A stretch of 12,430 nucleotides of DNA, taken from the NCBI GenBank assembly GCA_019233415.1, contig JAFAMK010000442.1:1-12430 (forward strand), written 5' to 3'. The notes under the pieces are model-generated. The model was not told the origin of the DNA. It worked only from the letters and a program-made list of their open reading frames with translations, and made no database searches. The stretch is from Vulcanimicrobiota bacterium. Lineage in GTDB: Bacteria > Vulcanimicrobiota > Vulcanimicrobiia > Vulcanimicrobiales > Vulcanimicrobiaceae. Shown piece after piece: positions 1 to 6,395 of the stretch (position 1 is its first letter; every line of letters begins with the position of its first letter). The translations under genes were made by a program, and so were the position numbers.

Positions 1-472
1 TTCCGTGCGCAGTCGTGATCATCGCGGTAGTCGGAGCGGGCCCCGCTGCGAGCCGCTCCAGCAGCAGCGCAGGCGCACTCCGCGACAGTTTCCGCACGTC
101 GCTCACGTCGATCACCGTCGCGGCGCGCTGTGCCGGCGACGCCGCCGCCGCTCCCCCACCGGCGGCGGCGGCGTTCGGCCGGCCCGACGGAACCGCCGCG
201 TCGCGCGAACGCCGCGTCGGCGGTTCCGTCGCGCGCGTGGCGCGCGGCGCGGCGTCGTCGGCGCCGTCCGCGCGTGCCGCGGCGAGCGCCGCGACGAGGT
301 CCGCGAGCGTCGTTCCGTAGAGCGGTCCGCCCCGCAACGACGGTGACGCTTCCACGCAGCGGCGCAGCCACGCGCTGCGAATCCGCACGGCGCGCGTCCG
401 TGCGGCCGCCGCGGCGAGTGCGCGCCGCCAGCACTGCGGTGCGCGCGCGCCGTCGAGTGCGGGCGCGGTCAT
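1..472 (-). CDS. Ala-rich protein of unknown function, coupled to the chaperone-like gene (partial, runs off left edge)
   Basis: The minus-strand frame opened by the ATG at 472-470 has no stop for 157 codons and continues past the left edge, so the C-terminus is missing. The ATG overlaps the TGA of the preceding gene (ATGA), the usual sign of translational coupling, and third codon positions are mostly G or C as in the neighbouring genes. The visible protein has an Ala/Arg-rich, probably helical N-terminal part (about residues 11-72), a low-complexity Ala/Pro/Gly/Arg linker (about 73-118), and the start of a second segment (ATVIDVSDVRKLSRSAPALL). I do not recognise a family. Downstream of sheath, tube and chaperone genes one expects a tape measure, a LysM-type tube-initiator or another assembly factor, but nothing seen here identifies any of these. 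The frame is well supported; the function is unknown. Confidence 0.6.
   Translation of the reverse strand, partial: MTAPALDGARAPQCWRRALAAAAARTRAVRIRSAWLRRCVEASPSLRGGPLYGTTLADLVAALAAARADGADDAAPRATRATEPPTRRSRDAAVPSGRPNAAAAGGGAAAASPAQRAATVIDVSDVRKLSRSAPALLLERLAAGPAPTTAMITTAHG
185..231. repeat. Perfect 14-bp inverted repeat inside the Ala-rich gene
   Basis: The arm CGACGGAACCGCCG at 185-198 is exactly complementary to CGGCGGTTCCGTCG at 218-231, with a 19-nt spacer. It lies in the part coding for the low-complexity linker. No T-tract follows on either strand, so it is not a standard intrinsic terminator. It would form a strong hairpin in the mRNA, or it may be a by-product of GC-rich codon repetition. 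Confidence 0.6.
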
Positions 473-918
473 CGCATCATTTCCAGGTACAGCAGAATCT
501 GCCCGATCGTCATCCCGCTGACCTGATCCGGCGTCCAGCCAAACTCGCGCGCGAGGACGAAGCACGCCTTCGCGAGCGGCGCCTGCACCAGCTCTTCGAG
601 CGCGTTCTGCGGCGTGTCGATCCCGCTGATCTCGTTGATGCGGTCGACGAGGAAGCGCGCGAGTCCCGCCGGCAGCTTCTGCACCTGCTCGACGCGCAGC
701 TCCGGCTCGACCACTGCCTGCTGAATCATCAGCGCGGCGGAGAGGCTCTCGTCGTCGCGCACCGCGCCGGCGATCAGCTGCAGATCGCGCACGGTCAGCG
801 GGCGCACGGTGACCTTCGCGGCCGCCGCGTCGGCACCCGACTGCAGCAGGTCGAGCGGGATCGCAACCTCGCGGGTCGCGCTCCCGCCGGCGAGCAGTTG
901 TTCGAGCGTCAGCGCCAC
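469..918 (-). CDS. Tail assembly chaperone-like protein
   Basis: This 149-aa soluble protein starts at a GTG 16 nt after the tube stop; no good ribosome site is visible, so it may rely on translation of the tube gene. Position directly after the tube gene and overall pattern match tail assembly chaperones of contractile phages and related systems, small proteins that coat the tape measure while the tube polymerises. Seen here: a VTVRPLTVRDLQLIAGAV segment (residues 36-53), a helical stretch with VEPELRVEQVQKLPAGLARF (70-89) and INEISGI (94-100), and a C-terminal REFGWTPDQVSGMTIGQILL stretch (124-143), a layout common in this group. The phage gpG/gpGT frameshift is not evident: the next gene lies in the -1 frame, but I see no slippery heptamer near the end. 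There is no transmembrane segment or signal peptide. Family assignment rests on pattern and context and is moderately secure. Confidence 0.6.
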   Translation of the reverse strand: MALTLEQLLAGGSATREVAIPLDLLQSGADAAAAKVTVRPLTVRDLQLIAGAVRDDESLSAALMIQQAVVEPELRVEQVQKLPAGLARFLVDRINEISGIDTPQNALEELVQAPLAKACFVLAREFGWTPDQVSGMTIGQILLYLEMMR

Positions 919-934
919 GGCCGCGGTACTCGCG

Positions 935-1492
935 TCAGCTGAACGACGGCGCGAGGCCGGCGTCGTTGACGGTGATCGTGAGCGCCTTGAACGTGAGGTT
1001 CTCCATGACGAACCCCTCCTCGGGGACCGTCTGCACCCAGTTCTGGAACTTCACGCCGTCGACGACCAGCTCGGCCTGCGCCGGCGGCGTGCTGCCCGTT
1101 CCGCCGGCTGCGGCCACGATCGCCGGATCGTTGAGGTCGAGCTTGAGCTGGAAAACCGGCTGCGGGAACGGCTTGGCGACGTTCGCCGGGCCGACGCCGC
1201 GCCCGAGCAGCAGGAACAGCAGCTCGCCGTTGACGTACGCGCGGCCGATCTTGCCGTGGATGTGGATGTCGCCGGGATGCAGCGAGACCGCGTGGCGCCG
1301 CCCGACCTCGTGGAACTCTTCGAGCCCCGTCTGGACGTAGACCTCGACGTTGGTGACGCGCGCGATCACGGGCGCCGCCGATTGGCTGTTGTACGTGGTC
1401 AGAACGGTGTTCGCGTCCTTCCCTTCGGGCGTCGATGCGTCCGAGGTCAGCGTCAGCGTCCCGTTCTTCCCGGTGAAGACGTTGTCGGCCAT
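935..1492 (-). CDS. Contractile tail inner tube protein
   Basis: This 185-aa protein is encoded immediately after the sheath gene, the standard position of the inner tube subunit, whose hexameric rings stack to form the channel inside the sheath. The N-terminus (MADNVFTGKNGTLTLT) and the central HPGDIHIHGKIGRAYVNGEL stretch (residues 72-91), followed by LFLLLGRG, fit a small beta-rich tube protein. The C-terminal part contains QAELVVDGVKFQNWVQTVPE (139-158) and ends NDAGLAPSFS. The start at 1492 is preferred because AAGGAG at 1508-1503 sits 10 nt upstream. An ATG at 1499 in another frame is only 3 nt from that site and opens an Arg-rich frame that looks like a shadow. The length is near the usual size of tube proteins. 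Only one tube gene is visible, whereas Afp/PVC-type injection systems carry several; others could lie outside the window. Confidence comes mainly from context, size and strand pattern. Confidence 0.75.
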   Translation of the reverse strand: MADNVFTGKNGTLTLTSDASTPEGKDANTVLTTYNSQSAAPVIARVTNVEVYVQTGLEEFHEVGRRHAVSLHPGDIHIHGKIGRAYVNGELLFLLLGRGVGPANVAKPFPQPVFQLKLDLNDPAIVAAAGGTGSTPPAQAELVVDGVKFQNWVQTVPEEGFVMENLTFKALTITVNDAGLAPSFS

Positions 1493-1502
1493 TCCGCATG
1501 CA

Positions 1503-1508
1503 CTCCTT
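1503..1508 (-). promoter_or_regulatory. Shine-Dalgarno of the tube gene overlapping the sheath stop codon
   Basis: On the minus strand the sheath TAA (1509-1507) shares two bases with AAGGAG (1508-1503). The 10-nt spacer to the ATG at 1492 decides the start of the tube gene against the out-of-frame ATG at 1499. Ribosomes ending the sheath release directly on the tube initiation site. Confidence 0.75.
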
Positions 1509-3198
1509 ACTGCAGGAACATGGTGACTTGGATGAAGTCGATGCTGAAGACCGGCTGGAGCGTCATCGTCACGTCGACGATCCCCTGGATCTCCTGTGCG
1601 CGCGTCGCCGTGACGCTCACGTCGTAGCTCTCGAGCATCTCGGCCTCGACCATCCCGCCGAGGAAGCTGTTGAGCGTCGCGCGGAGCGCGCTGCGGACGC
1701 GCTCGTTGTTCAGCAGGCCGATGTACGGATCGGCCGCGGAGCGCACGCCGAACTTCGCATAGTCGACGATGCGGCGCGTCGTGATCTGCGCGAACGCGCC
1801 GCCGGTCGTCGTCGTGATCCCGCGCACGACGTGGAAGCCTTGGCGGCTTTCCAGCGCGAGGACGCGGTTCTGCAGCAGCAGCGTGAGGTGCGCGGAGTCG
1901 AAGTGCGCCTCCAGCTCGTCGACCGGGAGCACCTTGTTGGTCGGGCTGACTTCCGGGTCGAAGCTGCTCAGCAGCCCCGCGAACGCCGCCGCCGTGTACG
2001 CGCCGGAGAGCGTGACCTCTTGGCCGGTCGGCGTGTCGCCGGCGCGGATGCCGGGTGCGGTGAAGATGATGCGGTCGCTGTCGAGGTTGTGGCCGATGAT
2101 CTGGTCGAACCACGTTTCGAGGTTCGTCGTTCCTTGCGGGCGCGAGCCGACGATTCCGATTCGATCCCGCTTGATCGCGTCGGTCGAGGCCTTCTGGCAG
2201 TGCGCGTCGAGGCGGTTTCCGAAGCTGTCGTCCTGGCCGGCGGCGACGATGATGTGCGCCGGCTGCGTCAGCAGCGCGTCCAGTCCGACCTGGTAGTCCG
2301 ACGGCTGCGCGGCCTCGCCGTTCACGCCGCCCTTGAACACCGCGAACGGCGGCAACTGGTTCGGCGGTACCGGCATGACGGTCGGCAGCTCCGTGACGTG
2401 CGGGCCCACGGCCGCGGTCACCCAGGCCGAGGCGCTGAGCTGGTTGACGAGATCGTTGCCGTCGACGACCGTGTAGGTTTCCTGCGAGCGGCCGAGCTGG
2501 AGCGTCACCAGCACCGCGTGCGACGCATCGACGAGGTACGAGACGGTGACCGTGTCGGCCGCGGCGATCGCTTCGCCGAGCGTCACGTCGCCGGTACCGG
2601 GGTCGATCAGCGCCTGGTCGGCGGTCGGCGCGCCGGTGTAGACGACGGCGAGTTGGCGCGTGACGCCGGTCGCGTCGATGTGGTGCGTGACGCGGTTGCG
2701 CGCGCTCTGCTTCGGCGTGTACTTCAGCGCGATCGGCGCGACCGCGCCGCCGTGGACCTCATTCTGGATGTATGCGTCCTGCGCCGCGGCGGCGACGTTG
2801 AGGCCGAGCACGTTCGCCCACGTGCCTTCGCTCGCGGCGGTCAGCGTCGCGCACGTCCCGCTCGCCGATTGGACGGCGTAGGTCGCCTTCGCGGCGGCGT
2901 TCGTCGCGACGCGGACGGCATAGACGATCGTCCCGCCTTGGTCGAACGCCTGTTCCAGCGCGCGCACGAGGGTCAGCTCGTTCGTGCGCTTCGCATTCGT
3001 CGCCGGGTCGATCCATGAGTCGTACGCGCCGAACGTCGCGAGCGCGTCGGGCATGCTCCCGAGCAGTTGCGGCACGCCGATCGGGCCCTTGGCCGCCGTT
3101 CCGACCACGCCGATGTTGCCGACGGTGATCTGACCGGGAGCGATGAGTCCTTCGGGGCGCACGTCGATGTAGGTACCGGGCAGAATCATCTCGGCCAT
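1507..3198 (-). CDS. Contractile tail sheath protein
   Basis: This 563-aa protein forms the outer contractile cylinder that drives the tube through the target envelope. The N-terminus (MILPGTYIDVRPEG) and VGVVGTA/GPIGVP-like strand region (residues 28-43) are typical of phage tail sheaths. An EGTWANVLGLNV segment follows (124-135), then a beta-rich insert of about residues 165-225 with YTGAPTADQALIDPGTGDVT (187-206) and TVTVSYLVD. The conserved core runs from about 300 to 480 with the IVAAGQDD, IGIVGSR and RGITTTTGG segments. The C-terminal domain (about 480-563) holds FGVRSAADPYIGLLNNERVR and the terminal strands of the inter-subunit handshake. The start at 3198 is fixed by AAGGAG at 3209-3204. 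The length is slightly above that of short phage sheaths, as expected with one inserted beta domain. It sits second in the minus-strand operon, followed at once by the tube gene. Assignment is secure. Confidence 0.95.
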   Translation of the reverse strand: MAEMILPGTYIDVRPEGLIAPGQITVGNIGVVGTAAKGPIGVPQLLGSMPDALATFGAYDSWIDPATNAKRTNELTLVRALEQAFDQGGTIVYAVRVATNAAAKATYAVQSASGTCATLTAASEGTWANVLGLNVAAAAQDAYIQNEVHGGAVAPIALKYTPKQSARNRVTHHIDATGVTRQLAVVYTGAPTADQALIDPGTGDVTLGEAIAAADTVTVSYLVDASHAVLVTLQLGRSQETYTVVDGNDLVNQLSASAWVTAAVGPHVTELPTVMPVPPNQLPPFAVFKGGVNGEAAQPSDYQVGLDALLTQPAHIIVAAGQDDSFGNRLDAHCQKASTDAIKRDRIGIVGSRPQGTTNLETWFDQIIGHNLDSDRIIFTAPGIRAGDTPTGQEVTLSGAYTAAAFAGLLSSFDPEVSPTNKVLPVDELEAHFDSAHLTLLLQNRVLALESRQGFHVVRGITTTTGGAFAQITTRRIVDYAKFGVRSAADPYIGLLNNERVRSALRATLNSFLGGMVEAEMLESYDVSVTATRAQEIQGIVDVTMTLQPVFSIDFIQVTMFLQ

Positions 3199-3203
3199 CG
3201 TGT

Positions 3204-3209
3204 CTCCTT
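3204..3209 (-). promoter_or_regulatory. Shine-Dalgarno of the sheath gene overlapping the upstream stop codon
   Basis: AAGGAG lies 5 nt before the sheath ATG at 3198. The TAA of the upstream 322-aa gene (3210-3208) overlaps its first two bases. The same stop-in-SD arrangement recurs at the sheath/tube junction. Confidence 0.75.
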
Positions 3210-4176
3210 AGCCTCCGCGCGTCGCGCGCATGTACATGACCGCAACCCTGTCGAGCGCGGGCAGTTGGTATGCAACTTCGAACAGGTCCGTCGGCTGGGT
3301 CAGCGCGATCCCCGCGCCGAGCGGCAAGCGCAACGAGTCGTACGAGTCGGGGATGTTGTCGAGGTTCCAGTCACCCATCGTGATCGGGTCGCCGTCGGGG
3401 CTCGACGCCGCGACGAAGTCGCCGAACGTCGCGAACGTCATCGACGCGTTGCGTTCGGTTGGTGCCGCCCCCGCGACGGCACCGAGGAAGCTCGCGAGCG
3501 TCGGGTGCACCGCCGGCGGGCCGGCCGCGCCGTCGAACGTGCGCGTCAGCGTGACCGTGCTGCCGGGCTTCGCGCCGGCGACGAACAGCAGCAGCGAGAG
3601 CGCGCCGAGCGTGATCGGGCCGCGCACGACGAGCATCGGCGCCGTCGTGTTGTCCCAGCGCACCAGCTCGTCGGTGACGGTGGTGTGCTCGTCGAAGACG
3701 CTGTCGATCGTGATCGGTATCTGCGCGATCAGGCTGTCGGCGCCGTCGGTGTCGCTGTACGTGTACTCGAAGAGCACGCGGTAGTCGGCGTGCTTGCGCC
3801 ACGCCGGCAGCGAGGGGATCACCTCGGGCGGCGGCGCCGCCTCGAGCGCGAGCTTGAGGAAGCCTTTCCCCCACAGCGTGCCGGCGTCGTTCGAAAGGCT
3901 CGACTGCAGCGTGGAAACGCCGGCGTCGGCCTGCGCCGGACCCGTCGCCCACAGCTGAAAGCGCGTGACCGCGTCGACGCGTATCCCCTTCGAGACGACG
4001 GAGGGGAATGCACCGCGCGCGCCCGTTCCGTTCACATTACCGAGTCCGGCGAGCCGTTCCGTGAGACTGGTCACGGAGACGGTCGGCGCGGGAAGCGGCC
4101 CCGCGGGCGCGGGGAGATACGGCGTGAGCGCGGTCAGCATTGCCTGAACGGCCGTGTCGAGCGTCGGCGCGGGCAT
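3208..4176 (-). CDS. Unrecognised first gene of the sheath operon, possible tail terminator/completion protein
   Basis: From the ATG at 4176 this encodes 322 aa; a GTG at 4215 would add 13 residues (MTARRAACSVAHT), but that stretch lies in the intergenic palindrome and looks less protein-like. I do not recognise the family with certainty. The first half (about residues 60-160) alternates strands and helices: AVTRFQLWATGPAQADAGVS (69-88), a WGKGFLKLALE strand (102-112), then DYRVLFEYTYSDTDGADSLI (131-150) and AQIPITID. The second half is beta-rich (APMLVVRGPITLGALSLLLF, 179-198) and ends in a region with MGDWNLDNIPDSYDSL (267-282). There is no signal peptide and no catalytic motif. In many contractile phages the tail terminator or completion gene lies just upstream of the sheath, and the size is near that of Pvc16-type cap proteins, so that role is an inference from position plus a terminator-like first half. 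A sheath-associated structural protein is an alternative. Confidence 0.6.
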   Translation of the reverse strand: MPAPTLDTAVQAMLTALTPYLPAPAGPLPAPTVSVTSLTERLAGLGNVNGTGARGAFPSVVSKGIRVDAVTRFQLWATGPAQADAGVSTLQSSLSNDAGTLWGKGFLKLALEAAPPPEVIPSLPAWRKHADYRVLFEYTYSDTDGADSLIAQIPITIDSVFDEHTTVTDELVRWDNTTAPMLVVRGPITLGALSLLLFVAGAKPGSTVTLTRTFDGAAGPPAVHPTLASFLGAVAGAAPTERNASMTFATFGDFVAASSPDGDPITMGDWNLDNIPDSYDSLRLPLGAGIALTQPTDLFEVAYQLPALDRVAVMYMRATRGG

Positions 4177-4278
4177 CGTATGCGCTACACTACACGCGGC
4201 ACGGCGCGCGGTCACTGGGGAAACCCCCAGTCGTAACGACTGTGGATTCCCCTAGTGAGCCGCCGCGCCCGTCCGCGT
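4177..4278. promoter_or_regulatory. Divergent intergenic region between the sheath and baseplate operons
   Basis: This gap of about 100 bp separates the two head-to-head operons and must hold promoters for both unless both are read from outside. It contains a weak TACACT at 4185-4190 (plus strand) and TAGTGT at 4195-4190 (minus strand) as possible -10 boxes, but I see no convincing -35 partner for either. No Shine-Dalgarno is evident before the ATG at 4176 (minus) or the ATG at 4279 (plus), so short-leader or leaderless translation is possible. The palindrome at 4213-4257 dominates the gap. Confidence 0.45.
4213..4257. repeat. 45-bp imperfect palindrome in the divergent gap
   Basis: Outer arms CACTGGGGAA (4213-4222) and TTCCCCTAGTG (4247-4257) pair except for one extra base, and the core CAGTCGT-A-ACGACTG (4228-4242) is a perfect 15-bp palindrome. 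The stretches between (ACCCC and TGGA) pair partly. It lies between the two operon starts and includes the alternative GTG codons at 4215 (minus) and 4255 (plus). There is no T-tract on either side, so it is not an ordinary terminator. It may be a dimeric regulator site, or a hairpin in the leader of one or both transcripts. Confidence 0.7.
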
Positions 4279-4776
4279 ATGCTGACGGTTGTGGCGAGCG
4301 CAGCTGAGCTATTCGGAGCGGACCTGCGTCTGCTCGGGAATCTGGAACGCCAAAGCGATCGCGACCGTGGGAGCGATCTGTTCGTCGCGAAGCGCCCTGT
4401 CACGGGCTCCGCGCAGAGCGATCCGATCGACCTCGAAACGATCGCGGGGCGCGACAACCTGCAGCACGCGCTGCTGCTGCGCTTCATGACGCGCGTCGGC
4501 GAGCTTGCAGTCCTCGGCCATCCCGACTATGGCTCCCGCCTCTCCGAGCTGATCGGCGAGCTGAACGACGACACACGCCGCAACTTGGCGAAGCTCTACA
4601 CGCTCGAAGCGCTGCAGGCCGAGCCGCGCGTCGCGAAGGTAATCTCGGTCACCGCAACGCAGAACGCCGCCGACCGCACGCGCGTCGACGTCAACGTGAA
4701 GCTGCAAGCGATCGACAGCCCGACGCCGCTCAACTTCGTCTTCGGCGTCTACACCGGCGGGGCGGTCGGCCCGTGA
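4279..4776 (+). CDS. Baseplate wedge protein, gp25/gpW-like
   Basis: This 165-aa protein is the first gene of the baseplate operon. gp25-like proteins join the baseplate wedge to the first sheath ring and nucleate sheath assembly. The diagnostic central part is LQHALLLRFMTRVGELAVLG (residues 61-80) followed by HPDYGSRLSELIG, matching the family pattern of a helix with the run T..GE....P.YGS. A C-terminal alpha/beta part follows, with RVAKVISVTATQNAADRTRV (117-136), a strand VDVNVKLQAID and the final LNFVFGVYTGG. The N-terminus is longer than the core domain needs (about 50 residues, possibly flexible). I chose the ATG at 4279; the GTG at 4255 would add eight Arg-rich residues and begins in the palindrome, and a GTG at 4291 is also possible, so the start is uncertain. 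The gene ends in GTGA, overlapping the next start by four bases. Confidence 0.8.
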   Translation: MLTVVASAAELFGADLRLLGNLERQSDRDRGSDLFVAKRPVTGSAQSDPIDLETIAGRDNLQHALLLRFMTRVGELAVLGHPDYGSRLSELIGELNDDTRRNLAKLYTLEALQAEPRVAKVISVTATQNAADRTRVDVNVKLQAIDSPTPLNFVFGVYTGGAVGP

Positions 4777-6395
4777 CGAGCGAGACCGCGGCGCTGATCG
4801 AGCGCCCCTACCAAGAGGTCGTCGACGACATTCTGACGGCGGTGGTCGGCGGCGTCGTCAACGAGCAGATCTTCTTCGACGTCAAGGAGACGCTCTACAA
4901 GCTCTCGCAGCCGGCGACCGGCGTGCGCACCGTCGTCGGCCAGCGGCACGTCACGGCGAACGGGGCGACGAGCGTCGTCCGCTACACGTTCCAGCCCGAC
5001 ACCGACTACGTCTTCTCGGCCGGCGACAACGCGGTCGTCTGGCAGACCGGCGGCGCGCAGCCCGACGACGAGACGACGTTCTTCGTCGACTACATCCGCC
5101 AGGGCAGCCTCTCGCCGCTGACCGACATCAACGTCGGCAGCGTCACGCGCACGCTGAGCGAGGCGATCGGCCGCGAGATCACGACCGTCTACCAGCAGAT
5201 CGAACTGGCGTATCTGTCGGGGTTCGTCGACACCGCGACCGGCGAGTCGCTCGACTTCGTCGTCTCGATCCTCGGCGTCACGCGCATGACGGCCGAACTC
5301 GCCGCCGGGCTCGTCACCTTCTTCCGCGATCCCGCGGTCCCCGACGGGACGATCACCGTTCCGCAAGGGACGCAGTTGAGCACGACCAAGGGCGACGCGA
5401 CGTTCCTGACCGCCGAAGAGCGCACGCTCCAGCGCGGCCAGGCGCGGATGGACGTCCCCGTTCGCGCGACCGACGCCTCCAAGGGGCCGGCCGGAATCGT
5501 GGCGGCCGGCGCGATCACGACGCTCGCCGGTTCGATCAGCGGGATCGCGCGCGTCACGAACTTCGACGCGACCGTGCTCGGCGCGAAGGACGAGAGCGAC
5601 GACCAGCTGCGCGCGCGCGCGAAGGCGGTGCTGCAGAGCATCGGCAAGGGGACGATCGCGGCGCTGACGCAGGCGGTCTTCGAAGAGCACGCGACGCTGG
5701 TCGAGATTCGCGATCCGGCGAGCGCGCCCGAGAAGCGCTCCGATCCCGGCACCGTCTTCCTGCTCGTCGACACGCCGCCCGAGCGCTTCGTCAGCCTCGA
5801 AGGCGCGGTGAACGAGGTGCGCGCCGCCGGCGTGCTCGCGACGCTCGTCGCGCGCTACGTCTTCATCAAGCCGCGGCTCGTCGCGACGATCGCACCCGGG
5901 CTGAGCCCGGCCGGCAAGATCAAGCTGACCGGCCAGATCATCGACGCGATCCAAGGCTACGTCGACACGCTCGCCGCCGGCGCATCGGCGGTCGGCGCCG
6001 ACCTCATCGCCGCGATCACGAAGAACGTCGTCGAGCTGAGCGATCCGTCGAAGCTGAAGGTCGTCGACGTGATGGCCTGGCAGGCCGACGTCGGGAACCC
6101 GACGGTCGACCCGCTGCTCGAAGCGCTGATCGTTGCGGTTCAGGCGACCGCGCCGGGCGACGCCGCGGCGTTGCGCGCCGCGATCGCCGGCGTGCTGAGC
6201 TCGACGAGCCCACCGGTCTTCGGCGGCGACCGCATCCCCGACCGCGACCTCGTGCAAGGGCCGAGCGGCGCGCGCGCGACCGACGTCGAGATCGAAGCCG
6301 GAAAATGGTCGGTCGTTGCGGTCGTCAACGGCGATGCGAACTGGACGATCGCACTCGACCTCGATCCCACGGACATCGTTCTGGTCGAAGGCTGA
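4773..6395 (+). CDS. Baseplate J family protein
   Basis: This 540-aa protein belongs to the baseplate J group (P2 gpJ, Mu gp47, T4 gp6), whose dimers form the iris-like ring of baseplate wedges around the central hub. Visible features: an N-terminal part of about 110 residues with beta strands (VVRYTFQPDTDYVFSAGDNA, 68-87); the family segment FVDTATGESLDFVVSILGVT (151-170); a strand domain with VTFFRDP, DGTITVPQGTQLSTTKGDAT (191-210) and FLTAEERTL; and the hallmark GAKDESDDQLRARAK (270-284) followed by GKGTIAALTQAV. The C-terminal alpha/beta part includes RLVATIAPGLS and a helix AGKIKLTGQIIDAIQGYVDT (380-399). Residues from about 455 to 540 form an additional strand-rich tail ending NWTIALDLDPTDIVLVEG. 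It begins at a GTG overlapping the previous TGA, with no other in-frame start nearby, and its TGA overlaps the next ATG by one base. Assignment is secure. Confidence 0.92.
   Translation: MTSETAALIERPYQEVVDDILTAVVGGVVNEQIFFDVKETLYKLSQPATGVRTVVGQRHVTANGATSVVRYTFQPDTDYVFSAGDNAVVWQTGGAQPDDETTFFVDYIRQGSLSPLTDINVGSVTRTLSEAIGREITTVYQQIELAYLSGFVDTATGESLDFVVSILGVTRMTAELAAGLVTFFRDPAVPDGTITVPQGTQLSTTKGDATFLTAEERTLQRGQARMDVPVRATDASKGPAGIVAAGAITTLAGSISGIARVTNFDATVLGAKDESDDQLRARAKAVLQSIGKGTIAALTQAVFEEHATLVEIRDPASAPEKRSDPGTVFLLVDTPPERFVSLEGAVNEVRAAGVLATLVARYVFIKPRLVATIAPGLSPAGKIKLTGQIIDAIQGYVDTLAAGASAVGADLIAAITKNVVELSDPSKLKVVDVMAWQADVGNPTVDPLLEALIVAVQATAPGDAAALRAAIAGVLSSTSPPVFGGDRIPDRDLVQGPSGARATDVEIEAGKWSVVAVVNGDANWTIALDLDPTDIVLVEG

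Noticed and set aside
469..545. Programmed -1 frameshift joining the chaperone-like gene to the next frame, as in phage G/GT pairs
   Set aside because: The next frame is indeed -1, but the only suggestive run near the end (GGAAATG) does not fit the X-XXY-YYZ slippery pattern, and the ATGA overlap already explains expression.
1498..3018. Long Arg/Asp-rich open frame antisense to the sheath
   Set aside because: It has the composition expected from the opposite strand of a GC-rich gene, while the sheath on the other strand is unmistakable. The same holds for the long frames at 3067-4236 (+), 4749-6650 (-), 6140-8206 (-) and 9437-11287 (-).
4213..4257. Bidirectional intrinsic terminator
   Set aside because: No T-tract follows either arm and both flanking genes start, rather than end, at this site.
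6305..6394. Upstream start extending the giant protein by 30 residues
   Set aside because: The extension is an Arg-rich shadow of the baseplate J coding sequence; the ATG at 6395 gives the usual gpI-like N-terminus and a TGATG coupling.
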